NCBI GenBank assembly: GCA_947243845.1
Contig: CAMXIF010000002.1
Coordinates: 1 to 64,000 of the forward strand
Direction of reading: 5' to 3'
DNA: 64,000 bases
Source of the DNA: an uncultured bacterium
GTDB lineage: Bacteria; Bacillota; Clostridia; Lachnospirales; Lachnospiraceae
Shown here: piece by piece, positions 1 to 8,800 of the stretch
Position numbering within the stretch: position 1 is the first letter of the stretch
How the letters are laid out: each line of letters begins with the position of its first letter
The notes under the pieces: generated by a model
Seen by the model: only the letters and a program-made list of their open reading frames with translations
Databases searched by the model: none
Told to the model about the DNA's origin: nothing
Program-made: the position numbers and the translations under genes

Positions 1-148
1 GATAACTACTGCTTACTTAACCATTCAACATTTAGTTGATAATCTGGTATTATCCTTCGTTTATTATTATACTTCCTTTGTAGGTGGTTTTCAACGAATT
101 ATTTTTGTAAAATAAACTCATGCAAAAATAGTTTCCCATAATACTGCA

Positions 149-318
149 TTATTCCAAATACGCGTCACACAAAACTATAAAATTAAAACTAATCAGCAAA
201 ACAAACGTGGCAATCCCTGAAAACAGAGAAGCACCTATAACAAACCTGCAATTACTTTTCTCCTGTTTTTCTAATATCTCTACTTCCGCTCCGAAATTTC
301 TTTTAATCTTTCTTTATA
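149..318 (-). other. Possible displaced membrane-anchor reading frame after the STAND NTPase
   Basis: This open frame overlaps the last codons of the NTPase gene in another frame and runs on to a stop at 149-151. Its tail is strongly hydrophobic, about 20 residues beginning VIGASLFSGIATFVLLI, and looks like a single transmembrane helix. No ATG, GTG or TTG with a ribosome site lies in the frame. It is either chance or a C-terminal anchor separated from the NTPase by a frameshift. Nothing else is seen in the first 279 bases. Confidence 0.2.
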
Positions 319-2892
319 AGCAACCAGCAAGCTATCGATCTGTTCAATATTCTCCCTTTTCCTGCCAACCTTTTCTTCAATACTACGGCCTCTGCCTAAA
401 TACTTTATAGCTTCCTCCACATTTCCAATATCATAAAGTATCAGAGCATAATTATAATAGTCAGTTGCAACATCCGGATGATCATATCCTCTGTTTTTTT
501 CATCCATTTCTATCGCTTTTCTTTCCCACCTGACTGCCTCTTCAAAATTTCTATTTTGCCAATGAAATATACCAAGATTATTATAATTGATTGCCAGTTT
601 AGGATCCGCTTCATTTATCTTCTCTCTAATCGCCATTGCCTTCTCCTGATATTCTATTGCTTCTGGCAATCTTCCCAAATCCCTTAATACAAAGGAATAC
701 AAATTATAGACAACTGGAAAATCAGGATGATTCCTATCATCCGCATGTATTTTTTCAAGTCCCCTCAATACATATTCGTGATATTTAAGTGCCAATTCTA
801 AATCCCCTAATCTTCTATATATCATGGCCATGTTCCTATAACAATTTATTATTCTGATGTCATCTTTCTGCAGGTTCTCTCTTAACTCAAGTGCCTTCCT
901 TTCATTTTTTAACGCTTTCCTATTATATCCCATCTGTATATAAGCCCCTGCCAGATTGTGATAAGATGTACCTTTCTCCACGCTATCCGTATCTTCGCTG
1001 AAACGATCTGCATAAATAGCATACAGTGCCCATTTTCTACTTTCACAATCCCGATCTCTCATATCAAGACAGATTTCAGACATAACATTATAAACCATAT
1101 TAGTTAATTTTCCTGATCGATCAGATAAGGTGTCCAGACATTTACATGAATCTTCTCCCCATCTATATGCCTTATCATAATCCCCATTATGACGATTAAT
1201 TTCTGCTATTCGTATATAAAGCCAAAGTAATATCTCAATCTTCTCCCCTGCTAATAAGTTGCTCACAAAATATTCCCCTACTGCCTCTGCATAGGGCAAA
1301 TAATAAAAAGCATCTAAGTAATTATCCCCAGGCCTTACTGAAATGCACTCACTCAAGGCAGTTACCAGATTTACACACTCTCTTAACAACGGACTGGTCA
1401 TATATTTCACAGTAAAACTAATAACCGGATGCATAGTGTATTCCATCTCCGACAGTTGAAGCCAGCCAGCCTCTGCCAAATCATATGAAATGCCACTTTC
1501 TTCATCCAATAGCAGCCAATTGACAGCTTCCTGTCTTGTTATACCCAAATATGGAAGCAAAGAGAAGTTTTTTAAGATATACATGGCTTCTTCATTTTCT
1601 CGTAAAGTTGTCAGATCAAATACAATACTGAAATGCTTTGATAACTCTATATTGAGCTTTTCACCCATATTATCCCAATTGGATTGGACAATGGTACCGA
1701 TATCAAACCCCTTTTCTTCCAGCTTTAAATAATACTCCTCCAATGTCAGCCCAAGTTTTTGTCCTGTTTTAGCAACCAACTCAACCGCAAGCGAAAGATA
1801 TCCTGTCTTATGGATAATCTCGTTTATTATGATATTATTTTCAAGTGTATAAAAATGGCAAAATAGCTTTTTACATGCTGAAAAATCTAAAAACCCTAAT
1901 TTATAACCTGAAAAAGTATCCGGATTTTTACTTCTAGAAGTAACCACAACATGACATGGCAACGATTCTATATCATCAAGACAGCTGTCTGCCGTGTCAT
2001 AATTATCAATAAAAAGCAGTAGTTGATTTCCCAAGGAATTTATATATCGAAGTGCCCTGTCATACTCTTTATCCAAATCGTCAGACTTTTCCCAGACATT
2101 TAGGCAATTTACCAATGACTGTTTAAAACTTCCCTGATAATCTATCCAACCTATATATGTATATTCTTTATCTATCGTTGAACTTATTTTCCTGCATAAT
2201 TGTGTTTTCCCCAGACCTCCCATACCATATATCCATAAAAATGTTTTATCATGATCTAAGCGAGCACTCCTCATTATTTCGATAATATCTTGAATTTCCT
2301 TTTCTCTGCCCGCAAAATGCTTTACTTCCTTTTTATGATTTTTGGTTATAAAGAAACCAACGTTATTTACTACTTCACATTTTTCCTGTTTATCGTTTTC
2401 TAACAAATTAATCAAATCGGCATTTTGCTTTTTCAATAAGTCACGTGTTTTCTCACCATCTTTGATTATATATCTTTTTAAGGTATTATGTTCGGGATCC
2501 TTCAACTCATTAGTAAAAAGAAAAACAGCCTTTTCAATATGTTCTAAAGCCTTTTTTACATTGGCTTTATTGTATGCATTCATGACATCATACTGCATAA
2601 TATGTTCCAAAAAATCTTCATCCGTCATCTCATCAAAAAAATCTTTCTGTCTGCATCTTGCTATGAGCCTTTCAAAATTATTATCTTTTAACAATATATT
2701 GCACAGATTGTCGTAAAATGATTCGTCCCCATACTTACTTAATAAGCCCTCTTCCAACCCACTCTTAAACCTATTCAGTTTATAATTTTCTATCTTTCTC
2801 TCCACAAAACCATCAATTTTATTTTCTCCTGATACAATTAATTTCTCATATACTTTCTTTAATATTTTGTTTTCTATTATTTTTTTTATCAT
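280..2892 (-). CDS. STAND/NB-ARC-type NTPase with C-terminal TPR repeats
   Basis: The product has 870 residues. A helical N-terminal part (about 1-195) shows no domain I recognise. The NTPase core follows, with the P-loop GMGGLGKT at 223-230, a Walker B-like LLLFIDN at 291-297 and the sensor-like VVVTSRS just after. A winged-helix-like part comes next, then TPR-type repeats over roughly 640-860 (for example NNLGIFHWQNRNFEEAV). This is the architecture of signal-transduction ATPases with numerous domains, which bind a ligand through the repeats and oligomerise on ATP; bacterial members include antiphage Avs proteins and transcription regulators. No effector domain is obvious at the N-terminus. 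The start has AGGA six bases upstream. It lies at the left border of the glycan locus and appears to be a separate unit. A regulator role cannot be excluded. Confidence 0.75.
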   Translation of the reverse strand: MIKKIIENKILKKVYEKLIVSGENKIDGFVERKIENYKLNRFKSGLEEGLLSKYGDESFYDNLCNILLKDNNFERLIARCRQKDFFDEMTDEDFLEHIMQYDVMNAYNKANVKKALEHIEKAVFLFTNELKDPEHNTLKRYIIKDGEKTRDLLKKQNADLINLLENDKQEKCEVVNNVGFFITKNHKKEVKHFAGREKEIQDIIEIMRSARLDHDKTFLWIYGMGGLGKTQLCRKISSTIDKEYTYIGWIDYQGSFKQSLVNCLNVWEKSDDLDKEYDRALRYINSLGNQLLLFIDNYDTADSCLDDIESLPCHVVVTSRSKNPDTFSGYKLGFLDFSACKKLFCHFYTLENNIIINEIIHKTGYLSLAVELVAKTGQKLGLTLEEYYLKLEEKGFDIGTIVQSNWDNMGEKLNIELSKHFSIVFDLTTLRENEEAMYILKNFSLLPYLGITRQEAVNWLLLDEESGISYDLAEAGWLQLSEMEYTMHPVISFTVKYMTSPLLRECVNLVTALSECISVRPGDNYLDAFYYLPYAEAVGEYFVSNLLAGEKIEILLWLYIRIAEINRHNGDYDKAYRWGEDSCKCLDTLSDRSGKLTNMVYNVMSEICLDMRDRDCESRKWALYAIYADRFSEDTDSVEKGTSYHNLAGAYIQMGYNRKALKNERKALELRENLQKDDIRIINCYRNMAMIYRRLGDLELALKYHEYVLRGLEKIHADDRNHPDFPVVYNLYSFVLRDLGRLPEAIEYQEKAMAIREKINEADPKLAINYNNLGIFHWQNRNFEEAVRWERKAIEMDEKNRGYDHPDVATDYYNYALILYDIGNVEEAIKYLGRGRSIEEKVGRKRENIEQIDSLLVAYKERLKEISERK

Positions 2893-3274
2893 AAATTATC
2901 CTGTACTCTTGATACATCCTTTAGATTCATCTTCCCTTCATATTCCTTATTTTTTGTATCTACTTGCACATTTATTAACGCAAATCATACTACATACTAC
3001 AACAGGCATTTTCTTGCAAATAGTCTATACTTACAAAATACCCTTAGCAGTATTTTCCGACATTTATCCTTCTGTGGTACTATGCAAAAACAATACTAAC
3101 AGAAAAACTCTCTAAACTGCAGGGGATACTTATCTTAGTCTGTCTTCATAAAAATGACGTGGCCAAGGAAATAGAATTTTGTGAAAAACATTGAAAATAC
3201 AGCGCTAAATCCCAAGAGAAAAGCCTCCAGATATTGCAGAAATTTATAACGCGATAGCAAAGGTAAATTGGCGT
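2893..3274. other. Intergenic stretch between the NTPase gene and rfbG
   Basis: No convincing gene is seen in these 382 bases. They hold the NTPase ribosome site (AGGA before 2892). At 3191-3206 there is a 16-base sequence that matches, with one mismatch, the right arm of the large inverted repeat at 63530-63656. A short hydrophobic open frame ends near 3138 but has no good start. Confidence 0.4.
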
Positions 3275-4357
3275 TTACTTTTTCCGATCTGACATAAACT
3301 CCTCGATCTGCCTACACATCACCGGATAAACATCCGCGCTTTGTCTATAAGCAATCGTCCATTCCACAATTTTTTCCATGGCCTGTTCCACATTCCATAC
3401 CGGCTTCCAGTCAAAGACCGTTTTTAATTTAGAACAATCCAGCTTGAGAAAGTTCGCCTCATGCGGCCCGCCGTCCGATAGATTTTTCCAGCCAATCTTA
3501 TCCCCTGTAAAGTGATTCCATTTATCACAAAACAGCGTAACCAGTTCCCCTGTTGTATAACAGTCCGCATCATCCGGACCCACGTTATAATTCCCGGCAT
3601 ACGCCGCCTTTTCATACTGCCTCTGCGCAATCATCAGATAAACCGCCAAAGGCTCCAGCACATGCTGATAGGGCCTGGTCGAATAGGGATTACGCACAAT
3701 AATATCCTGGCCATTTAAGACCGCCCTCACACAGTCCGGAATGATCCTGTCCACCGCAAAATCACCACCGCCGATCACATTACCGGCTCTGGCTGTTGAA
3801 ACTGCTGTCTTACGACCGTCCTCTTCTCCAAAAAAGGAATTTCTATAACAACTGGTTACCAATTCCGAACAGGACTTGGAGTTCGAATAAGGATCATACC
3901 CGTTCAGTTCTTCATTCTCCCGATATCCCCAGGACCATTCCCTGTTCAGATACACTTTGTCTGTGGTCACATTCAAAAAGGACTTCACACTTTCACAAGT
4001 CCTGACGCACTCTAGCACATGCACAGTCCCCATCACGTTCGTCTCATAAGTGTAGACCGGATTCTTGTAAGATTCCCGCACAATAGGCTGCGCCGCCATA
4101 TGGATGACAATTTCCGGCCGCACCTCATCAAACACCTTTTTAAGATGCGTAAGATCCCTGACATCGCCAATGATGGAATGAATCCTCTTACCCATATCTG
4201 TCAAACTGTAAATAGATGGATTCGTAGGCGGCTCCAAGGCATACCCAGTCACATCGGCCCCTGCCTGTAAAAGCAGGGCACACAGCCAGGTTCCCTTAAA
4301 ACCAGTATGTCCGGTAATCAATACCTTTTTATCTTTATAAAACGTCAAATCCAACAT
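3275..4357 (-). CDS. rfbG: CDP-glucose 4,6-dehydratase
   Basis: A 360-residue extended short-chain dehydrogenase. The NAD-binding motif GHTGFKG (residues 16-22) is the form typical of CDP-glucose 4,6-dehydratases, and a YxxxK catalytic pair is present in YDPYSNSK. The enzyme converts CDP-glucose to CDP-4-keto-6-deoxyglucose in the cytoplasm, the entry step to CDP-3,6-dideoxyhexoses. It is the last gene of the rfbF-rfbH-rfbG group. The order and the pairing with RfbH make the assignment firm. Length matches the family (about 360). Confidence 0.93.
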   Translation of the reverse strand: MLDLTFYKDKKVLITGHTGFKGTWLCALLLQAGADVTGYALEPPTNPSIYSLTDMGKRIHSIIGDVRDLTHLKKVFDEVRPEIVIHMAAQPIVRESYKNPVYTYETNVMGTVHVLECVRTCESVKSFLNVTTDKVYLNREWSWGYRENEELNGYDPYSNSKSCSELVTSCYRNSFFGEEDGRKTAVSTARAGNVIGGGDFAVDRIIPDCVRAVLNGQDIIVRNPYSTRPYQHVLEPLAVYLMIAQRQYEKAAYAGNYNVGPDDADCYTTGELVTLFCDKWNHFTGDKIGWKNLSDGGPHEANFLKLDCSKLKTVFDWKPVWNVEQAMEKIVEWTIAYRQSADVYPVMCRQIEEFMSDRKK

Positions 4358-4541
4358 TTACGACCTCATATTTTCCCATATTTATATATTCATTCAATGT
4401 ATCATGTTCACCTCATCTGCTTCTATATTCTTTTCGCCTTACTTCAACGCAAATTGAGATGCATTCTACACTAAAAGCAATATTTTAATCCCAATAATCA
4501 TTTATTCATTTCTGCGCTTCCGCAATGTCATGTACTTAACA

Positions 4542-5918
4542 CTACGTAGCCACTGCCGTATTCACAGCCTCAACTAACATCCGCACCATATAATCAATCA
4601 TCTCATCTGTCATGCCCGGATAAACCCCAATCCAGAAGGTGTCCGCCATGATGCGATCCGTATTCTTCAATTCCCCTACAATACGATAGCCTTCACCGCT
4701 TGCCCGCATCTCATCAAAACAAGGATGCTTCGTCAGATTTCCGGCAAAGAGCATACGTGTCTGCACACCGTGTCCTTCCAGATACCGCACAATCTTTTCG
4801 CGACTTACACCTTCCCTGCAGGTAATCGGGAAGCCAAACCAGCTCGGCGCAGAATTCTCACATGCCTCCGGCAGGACCAACCTGTCCACAATACGACCAT
4901 TCCCATTCGCCGCCAACAAACCATCTTTCAATCTCTCAAAATTATATTTTCTCCGTTCCACAAAAGAAGGAAATTTCTCAAGCTGGGCGCAGCCGATAGC
5001 CGCCTGCATATCCGTTGCCTTCAGATTATATCCAAAATGCGAATACACATACTTATGATCATACCCCTTCGGCAATTCCCCATACTGCCCGTCAAACCGA
5101 TGGCCGCAAAGATTATCCCTGCCGGACGGGCACACACAGTCTCTGCCCCAGTCACGGAAAGACCGTACACACTTATGCAAAAGTGGATTATTGGTATAGA
5201 CCGCTCCCCCTTCGCCCATGGTCATATGATGCGGCGGATAAAAACTGGATGTGCCGATATCCCCGAATGTTCCTGTCAATCCTGTCTTTCCTTCCAGCGT
5301 ATACGTAGAACCAAGAGCATCGCAATTATCTTCCACCAGCCACAGATTATGCTTCTTGCAAAACGTACTCACAGCCTTTAAATCAAAAGGATTCCCCAGC
5401 GTATGGGCAATCATAACCGCTTTCGTCCTGTCTGAAAGCGCCTCCTCCAACATAGTAACATCGATATTATACTGCGGAATCGTCACATCCACAAACACCG
5501 GCACCGCTCCATATTGAATCATCGGCGCCACTGTGGTGGGAAATCCTGCCGCTACCGTAATCACCTCGTCTCCCCTGCGAATTGCACGTTCTTCCAGAAG
5601 CGGAGATGTCAATGCCATAAAAGCAAGCAGATTCGCCGAAGAACCGGAGTTAACCAACGAACAATATTTGACTCCCAGATAGTTTGCCAGGTCTCCCTCA
5701 AACTGGTCCGTATACCTGCCGGAAGTCAGCCAGAATTCCAACGCACTGTCCACCAGATTAACCATCTCTGCACTGTCATAAACACGGGACGCATAAGGGA
5801 TGCGGTCGCCCTCCTGATAATGTTTTTGATTGTGATAATTATCACAGTATTCTTTAACCCTTTGCAGGATTTCTTCCCTAGCCTGCTGTTCTGATTTTTG
5901 ATTCATACCAGCCTCCAT
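4542..5918 (-). CDS. rfbH: CDP-4-keto-6-deoxyglucose 3-dehydrase (E1, RfbH type)
   Basis: A 458-residue protein of the DegT aminotransferase fold, specialised as the PMP- and [2Fe-2S]-dependent E1 dehydrase that removes the 3-hydroxyl of CDP-4-keto-6-deoxyglucose. In the cofactor motif FYPPHHMTMGEGGAV the usual PLP lysine is replaced by histidine, the hallmark of E1. The cysteine-rich segment that follows (FRDWGRDCVC, then DNLCGHRF) supplies the cluster ligands. The start has GGGAGGAG seven bases upstream. The E1 reaction needs an E3-type ferredoxin reductase, and none is visible in this window, so it must be encoded elsewhere or replaced by a general reductase. Confidence 0.93.
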   Translation of the reverse strand: MEAGMNQKSEQQAREEILQRVKEYCDNYHNQKHYQEGDRIPYASRVYDSAEMVNLVDSALEFWLTSGRYTDQFEGDLANYLGVKYCSLVNSGSSANLLAFMALTSPLLEERAIRRGDEVITVAAGFPTTVAPMIQYGAVPVFVDVTIPQYNIDVTMLEEALSDRTKAVMIAHTLGNPFDLKAVSTFCKKHNLWLVEDNCDALGSTYTLEGKTGLTGTFGDIGTSSFYPPHHMTMGEGGAVYTNNPLLHKCVRSFRDWGRDCVCPSGRDNLCGHRFDGQYGELPKGYDHKYVYSHFGYNLKATDMQAAIGCAQLEKFPSFVERRKYNFERLKDGLLAANGNGRIVDRLVLPEACENSAPSWFGFPITCREGVSREKIVRYLEGHGVQTRMLFAGNLTKHPCFDEMRASGEGYRIVGELKNTDRIMADTFWIGVYPGMTDEMIDYMVRMLVEAVNTAVAT

Positions 5919-5994
5919 AACTTCTCCTCCCAGAAAACCTTTTCACCAATCACTTGACCCTATCAGCTCCTGAGCAAATCCCTTTTCTACAATC

Positions 5995-6765
5995 CTATCT
6001 CTTCCACGGCGCCTCACCACTTGCCCACAAATCTTCCAGATAATCCTTATCTCTCATGGTGTCCATAGGCGACCAGAATCCCTCGTGTTTGTAAGCCGCC
6101 ATCTGACCCTCTTTTGCCAGACGTTCAAAAGGTTCCCGCTCCAGCATCATACTGCCGTCTCCCAGATAATCAAACACCTTTGTGTTCAACACCATAAAAC
6201 CCGCATTCACCCATGCCTGATCTACGCGTGCCTTCTCATTAAAACTCTTTATCTGTTGCGTTTCAGAATCAATCTTAATGGCTCCAAAACGCCCAGCAGG
6301 CTGCGTGGCCGTAATGGTCGCGATCAGTCCTTTTTCATGATGGAAATCTAGCAGCGAATCAATATCCACATTAGATACACCATCTCCATAAGTAAGAAAG
6401 AACTCATCCCCGTCAATATAATCCCGCACCTTCAGGACGCGCCCCGCCGTTAAAGTATCAAGGCCCGTATTGGCAAGCGTCACCTTCCATGGTTCCACAT
6501 GACTCTCATGCACTATCGTCTGCTTGTCTTGTAACAAAAAAGTGCTGTCCGACTGCCGCACATAATAATGGGTAAAATATTCTTTGATCATCTGCCCCTT
6601 ATATCCACAGCATATAATAAACTCATGATAGCCATAATGGGAATAGGTCTTCATAATATGCCACAGAATCGGCCTGCCGCCAATCTCTATCATCGGTTTG
6701 GGCCTTAAAGAAGTCTCTTCACCAATCCGGGTTCCACGGCCACCCGCCAGGATCACTACCTTCAT
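5995..6765 (-). CDS. rfbF: Glucose-1-phosphate cytidylyltransferase
   Basis: A 256-residue sugar nucleotidyltransferase that makes CDP-glucose from CTP and glucose-1-phosphate. It begins with the signature GGRGTRIGEETSLRPKPM, including the catalytic GxGTR arginine and the PKPM lysine. The catalytic aspartate lies in LTYGDGVSNVD, and WSPMDTMRDK is the family's C-terminal sugar-binding stretch. GGAG lies nine bases before the start. It follows the divergent paralog by two bases, so the pair is co-translated, and it supplies the substrate for RfbG and RfbH downstream. Confidence 0.94.
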   Translation of the reverse strand: MKVVILAGGRGTRIGEETSLRPKPMIEIGGRPILWHIMKTYSHYGYHEFIICCGYKGQMIKEYFTHYYVRQSDSTFLLQDKQTIVHESHVEPWKVTLANTGLDTLTAGRVLKVRDYIDGDEFFLTYGDGVSNVDIDSLLDFHHEKGLIATITATQPAGRFGAIKIDSETQQIKSFNEKARVDQAWVNAGFMVLNTKVFDYLGDGSMMLEREPFERLAKEGQMAAYKHEGFWSPMDTMRDKDYLEDLWASGEAPWKR

Positions 6766-6767
6766 AA

Positions 6768-7619
6768 CTATACGCTCCTATCCCGCATCCATGGCGCTAT
6801 TCCGGCGTTCCATAGATTCTCCGCCTCCACAAAATCTCGCCTTGTCTCTATCGCGCTCCAATAGCCGTTGTGACGATATACGGCCAGTTGGTTTTTATCT
6901 GAAAGCGTTCTCAACAACTGTTTCTCAAGATCGTAATTTCCCTGTAAATATCGGAACACCTTCTTACTAAATACAAAACAGTCCGCATTAATCCATGCAG
7001 TGTCATTCTGCGTGATATCCTGTCCCGTATATTTGAAAACACCATCTGCATCTATTGGCAAAAGCTGGCTTCTCCCTCTCGGCTTTGCCATTGTCATCGT
7101 TGCCTCTTTATCTGTCTGGCAGTGCGTTTCCACAAGTGCCCTGAAGTCAATATCCGACAGGCAGTCACCGTAAGTGACTATGAACGTATCGTTCTCAATA
7201 TATTTCTCTATCATACTGACGCGCTGTCCTGTAGAGGAAAACAAACCGGTATCCACTATAGTAACCTTCCAGTCTTCCGTCTTGTTTTTGTGAACCTCAA
7301 TCGTATTCTTTGCAAGATCCACGGTAATATCCGACTCATAGATATAAAAATCCTGAAAATACTCCTTAATCATGTCTACATGATAGCCGCCGCACACGAT
7401 AAACTCTTTAAATCCATGTTTGGAAAACTGTTTCATGATATGCCAAAGAAGCGGTTTCCCGCCAAGATCAACCATAGGTTTGGGGATTCCCTCTGTGTCG
7501 TCATTTAAAGTACTTTGGGCTCCGCCTGCCAGGATTACGACTTTTAGTTTTGAAATATTATTAATGTCTGCCATTTGAATTTTCGCTTTCTGTGGTTTCC
7601 GTTTTATGGAATTTAGCAT
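6768..7619 (-). CDS. Divergent RfbF-like sugar nucleotidyltransferase paralog
   Basis: A 283-residue paralog of the neighbouring RfbF. The two align along their length (for example GGKPLLWHIMKQFSKHGF here and GGRPILWHIMKTYSHYGY in RfbF; VTYGDCLSDID and LTYGDGVSNVD). The catalytic signature is altered: AGGAQSTLNDDTEGIPKPM lacks the GxGTR arginine that positions the nucleotide phosphates. It may therefore use another nucleotide or sugar, act as a partner subunit, or be inactive. The start is uncertain: the promoter's -10 box lies only about 14 bases before the ATG at 7619, and neither this ATG nor the one at 7574 has a clear ribosome site. Confidence 0.75.
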   Translation of the reverse strand: MLNSIKRKPQKAKIQMADINNISKLKVVILAGGAQSTLNDDTEGIPKPMVDLGGKPLLWHIMKQFSKHGFKEFIVCGGYHVDMIKEYFQDFYIYESDITVDLAKNTIEVHKNKTEDWKVTIVDTGLFSSTGQRVSMIEKYIENDTFIVTYGDCLSDIDFRALVETHCQTDKEATMTMAKPRGRSQLLPIDADGVFKYTGQDITQNDTAWINADCFVFSKKVFRYLQGNYDLEKQLLRTLSDKNQLAVYRHNGYWSAIETRRDFVEAENLWNAGIAPWMRDRSV

Positions 7620-7631
7620 AATGACAGTTAA

Positions 7632-7660
7632 ATTTTATCAGGCGGGTAGCTTTAAGTCAA
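7632..7660 (-). promoter_or_regulatory. Promoter for the CDP-dideoxyhexose genes
   Basis: On the minus strand TTGACT (7655-7660) is followed after 17 bases by TAAAAT (7632-7637), a near-consensus sigma-70/SigA promoter. It lies downstream of the terminator at 7819-7864 and directly upstream of the RfbF-like gene, so it should start the rfbF, rfbH, rfbG transcript independently of the upstream three-gene unit. Confidence 0.6.
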
Positions 7661-7704
7661 TCCTTGGCGATAGTATCAAGATTTTTTCTTTTAAATATCC
7701 TGCG

Positions 7705-7755
7705 TTAATTAATCCATGATAGATATCCTCCACTAAAAACTACTAGTTTTTTCAT
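7705..7755 (-). other. 16-codon mini-ORF upstream of the RfbF-like gene
   Basis: A short frame MKKLVVFSGGYLSWIN starts seven bases after AAAGGA and ends before the promoter at 7632-7660. It resembles the first strand and loop of a nucleotide-binding protein and may be the stub of a deleted gene. With so few residues no function can be assigned. Confidence 0.2.
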
Positions 7756-7818
7756 GTCCTTTGGAGTGTCTCACAAACGTACTAACTATCCAAGTCGTAG
7801 GATTTGACCGTTACTAAA

Positions 7819-7864
7819 AAACCTCCAGACTGTGTAGTTTTATCTTACATCAGTCTGGAGGTTT
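7819..7864 (-). terminator. Rho-independent terminator after the three-gene unit
   Basis: Perfect 14-base arms (7819-7832 and 7851-7864, core CCTCCAGACTG) flank an 18-base loop. On the minus strand the stem is followed by a run of T. It lies about 60 bases after the stop of the gene at 7925-8779 and closes that transcription unit. The run of A on the other side means it could also act on plus-strand transcripts. Confidence 0.85.
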
Positions 7865-7924
7865 ACACAAACTTTGGGATGATCCCACAATCACTGCCGC
7901 TAATCTAGCCATTTAAAGACTCTA

Positions 7925-8779
7925 TCATTCGCAAATCTTTTCTATTTTATAATATACACTGGATCTTCTTCTCATTTCTTCAATATTTTTGTTATACGCC
8001 GCCTTCAACACTGCCTCGCTATGAAACCCCAATCTGTCATTTCCAAAAGTATCCTCAATCCATTCCCCAACATATATACCTGTCCATTTTTCAAACAAAA
8101 CTGAAAATCCTGCAGAAAAGCCATAATCTACATACGACTTCAGATTATCTATAAATCCTTTATAGGTATCCATATACTCTTTGATACACTTTTTGTTCTC
8201 CGTTGTACTTCTTTCACCTTTTACATATTCATAAACCAATTTCATAGTTCTATTGGGGAAAAAGAACATCACAAATATAAGTAATGCCAAGCACTCCCTT
8301 TCCTTGGGTTGTGTACGTATACCTACAATAAAATGTTCTAAAAAAACACATACCGGACGCACCTCTGTAATGCAAGCCTCCACATCGGATGGTTTCTTTT
8401 GGTCAATATCTACAAATTCCCCTTTTCGTCTTCGCGCTATGTACACCTTATCTTTCATAGATGCTTTTTCTTTACAGATTTTATAATAACATCGAGTCTC
8501 CTCATTATCATCACTGGCAAAAATTGGCGCAAACTCTCGTCCATAATATCTTGATAAAATGCATTTCACATCCTGCTGTATATCAAATCTATTTTCAATT
8601 TCCATCTTGTAGCAATTTTTAACAACATATCCCCAAAAGTTCACCGACATACTACTCAGACAATGACAAGGAAGCCCTTTCTTCGCGTTGCATGATTGGG
8701 TCTCATCTAACAATTGAGGATTTTGTTCATAGAAGATTTGTTCAATTCTCAGCATAAAATATTCAAGTTTTGAATCCAC
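7925..8779 (-). CDS. Unknown 284-residue protein, third gene of the PRTase-like unit
   Basis: I do not recognise the family. The protein has a cysteine cluster near the N-terminus (CNAKKGLPCHC, residues 30-40), a basic patch IARRRKG, a hydrophobic central segment LALLIFVMFFF that could be buried or membrane-associated, and a helical C-terminus. No signal peptide or catalytic motif is evident. The start is GTG, with AAAGGA ten bases upstream, 21 bases after the stop of the PRTase-like gene and in the same reading frame as it. It is the last gene before the terminator at 7819-7864, so it works with the two upstream genes. Confidence 0.7.
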   Translation of the reverse strand: MDSKLEYFMLRIEQIFYEQNPQLLDETQSCNAKKGLPCHCLSSMSVNFWGYVVKNCYKMEIENRFDIQQDVKCILSRYYGREFAPIFASDDNEETRCYYKICKEKASMKDKVYIARRRKGEFVDIDQKKPSDVEACITEVRPVCVFLEHFIVGIRTQPKERECLALLIFVMFFFPNRTMKLVYEYVKGERSTTENKKCIKEYMDTYKGFIDNLKSYVDYGFSAGFSVLFEKWTGIYVGEWIEDTFGNDRLGFHSEAVLKAAYNKNIEEMRRRSSVYYKIEKICE

Positions 8780-8800
8780 GGCATAATTATCCTTTGCAAT

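Noticed and set aside
3138-3272. Hydrophobic minus-strand open frame after rfbG
   Set aside because: No start codon with a ribosome site at a useful place, and no similarity I can recognise; overlaps the rfbG end in another frame.
4542-5918. RfbH-like gene as an ordinary sugar aminotransferase
   Set aside because: The PLP lysine is replaced by histidine in FYPPHHMTMGEGG and the cluster cysteines are present, which is the E1 dehydrase pattern.
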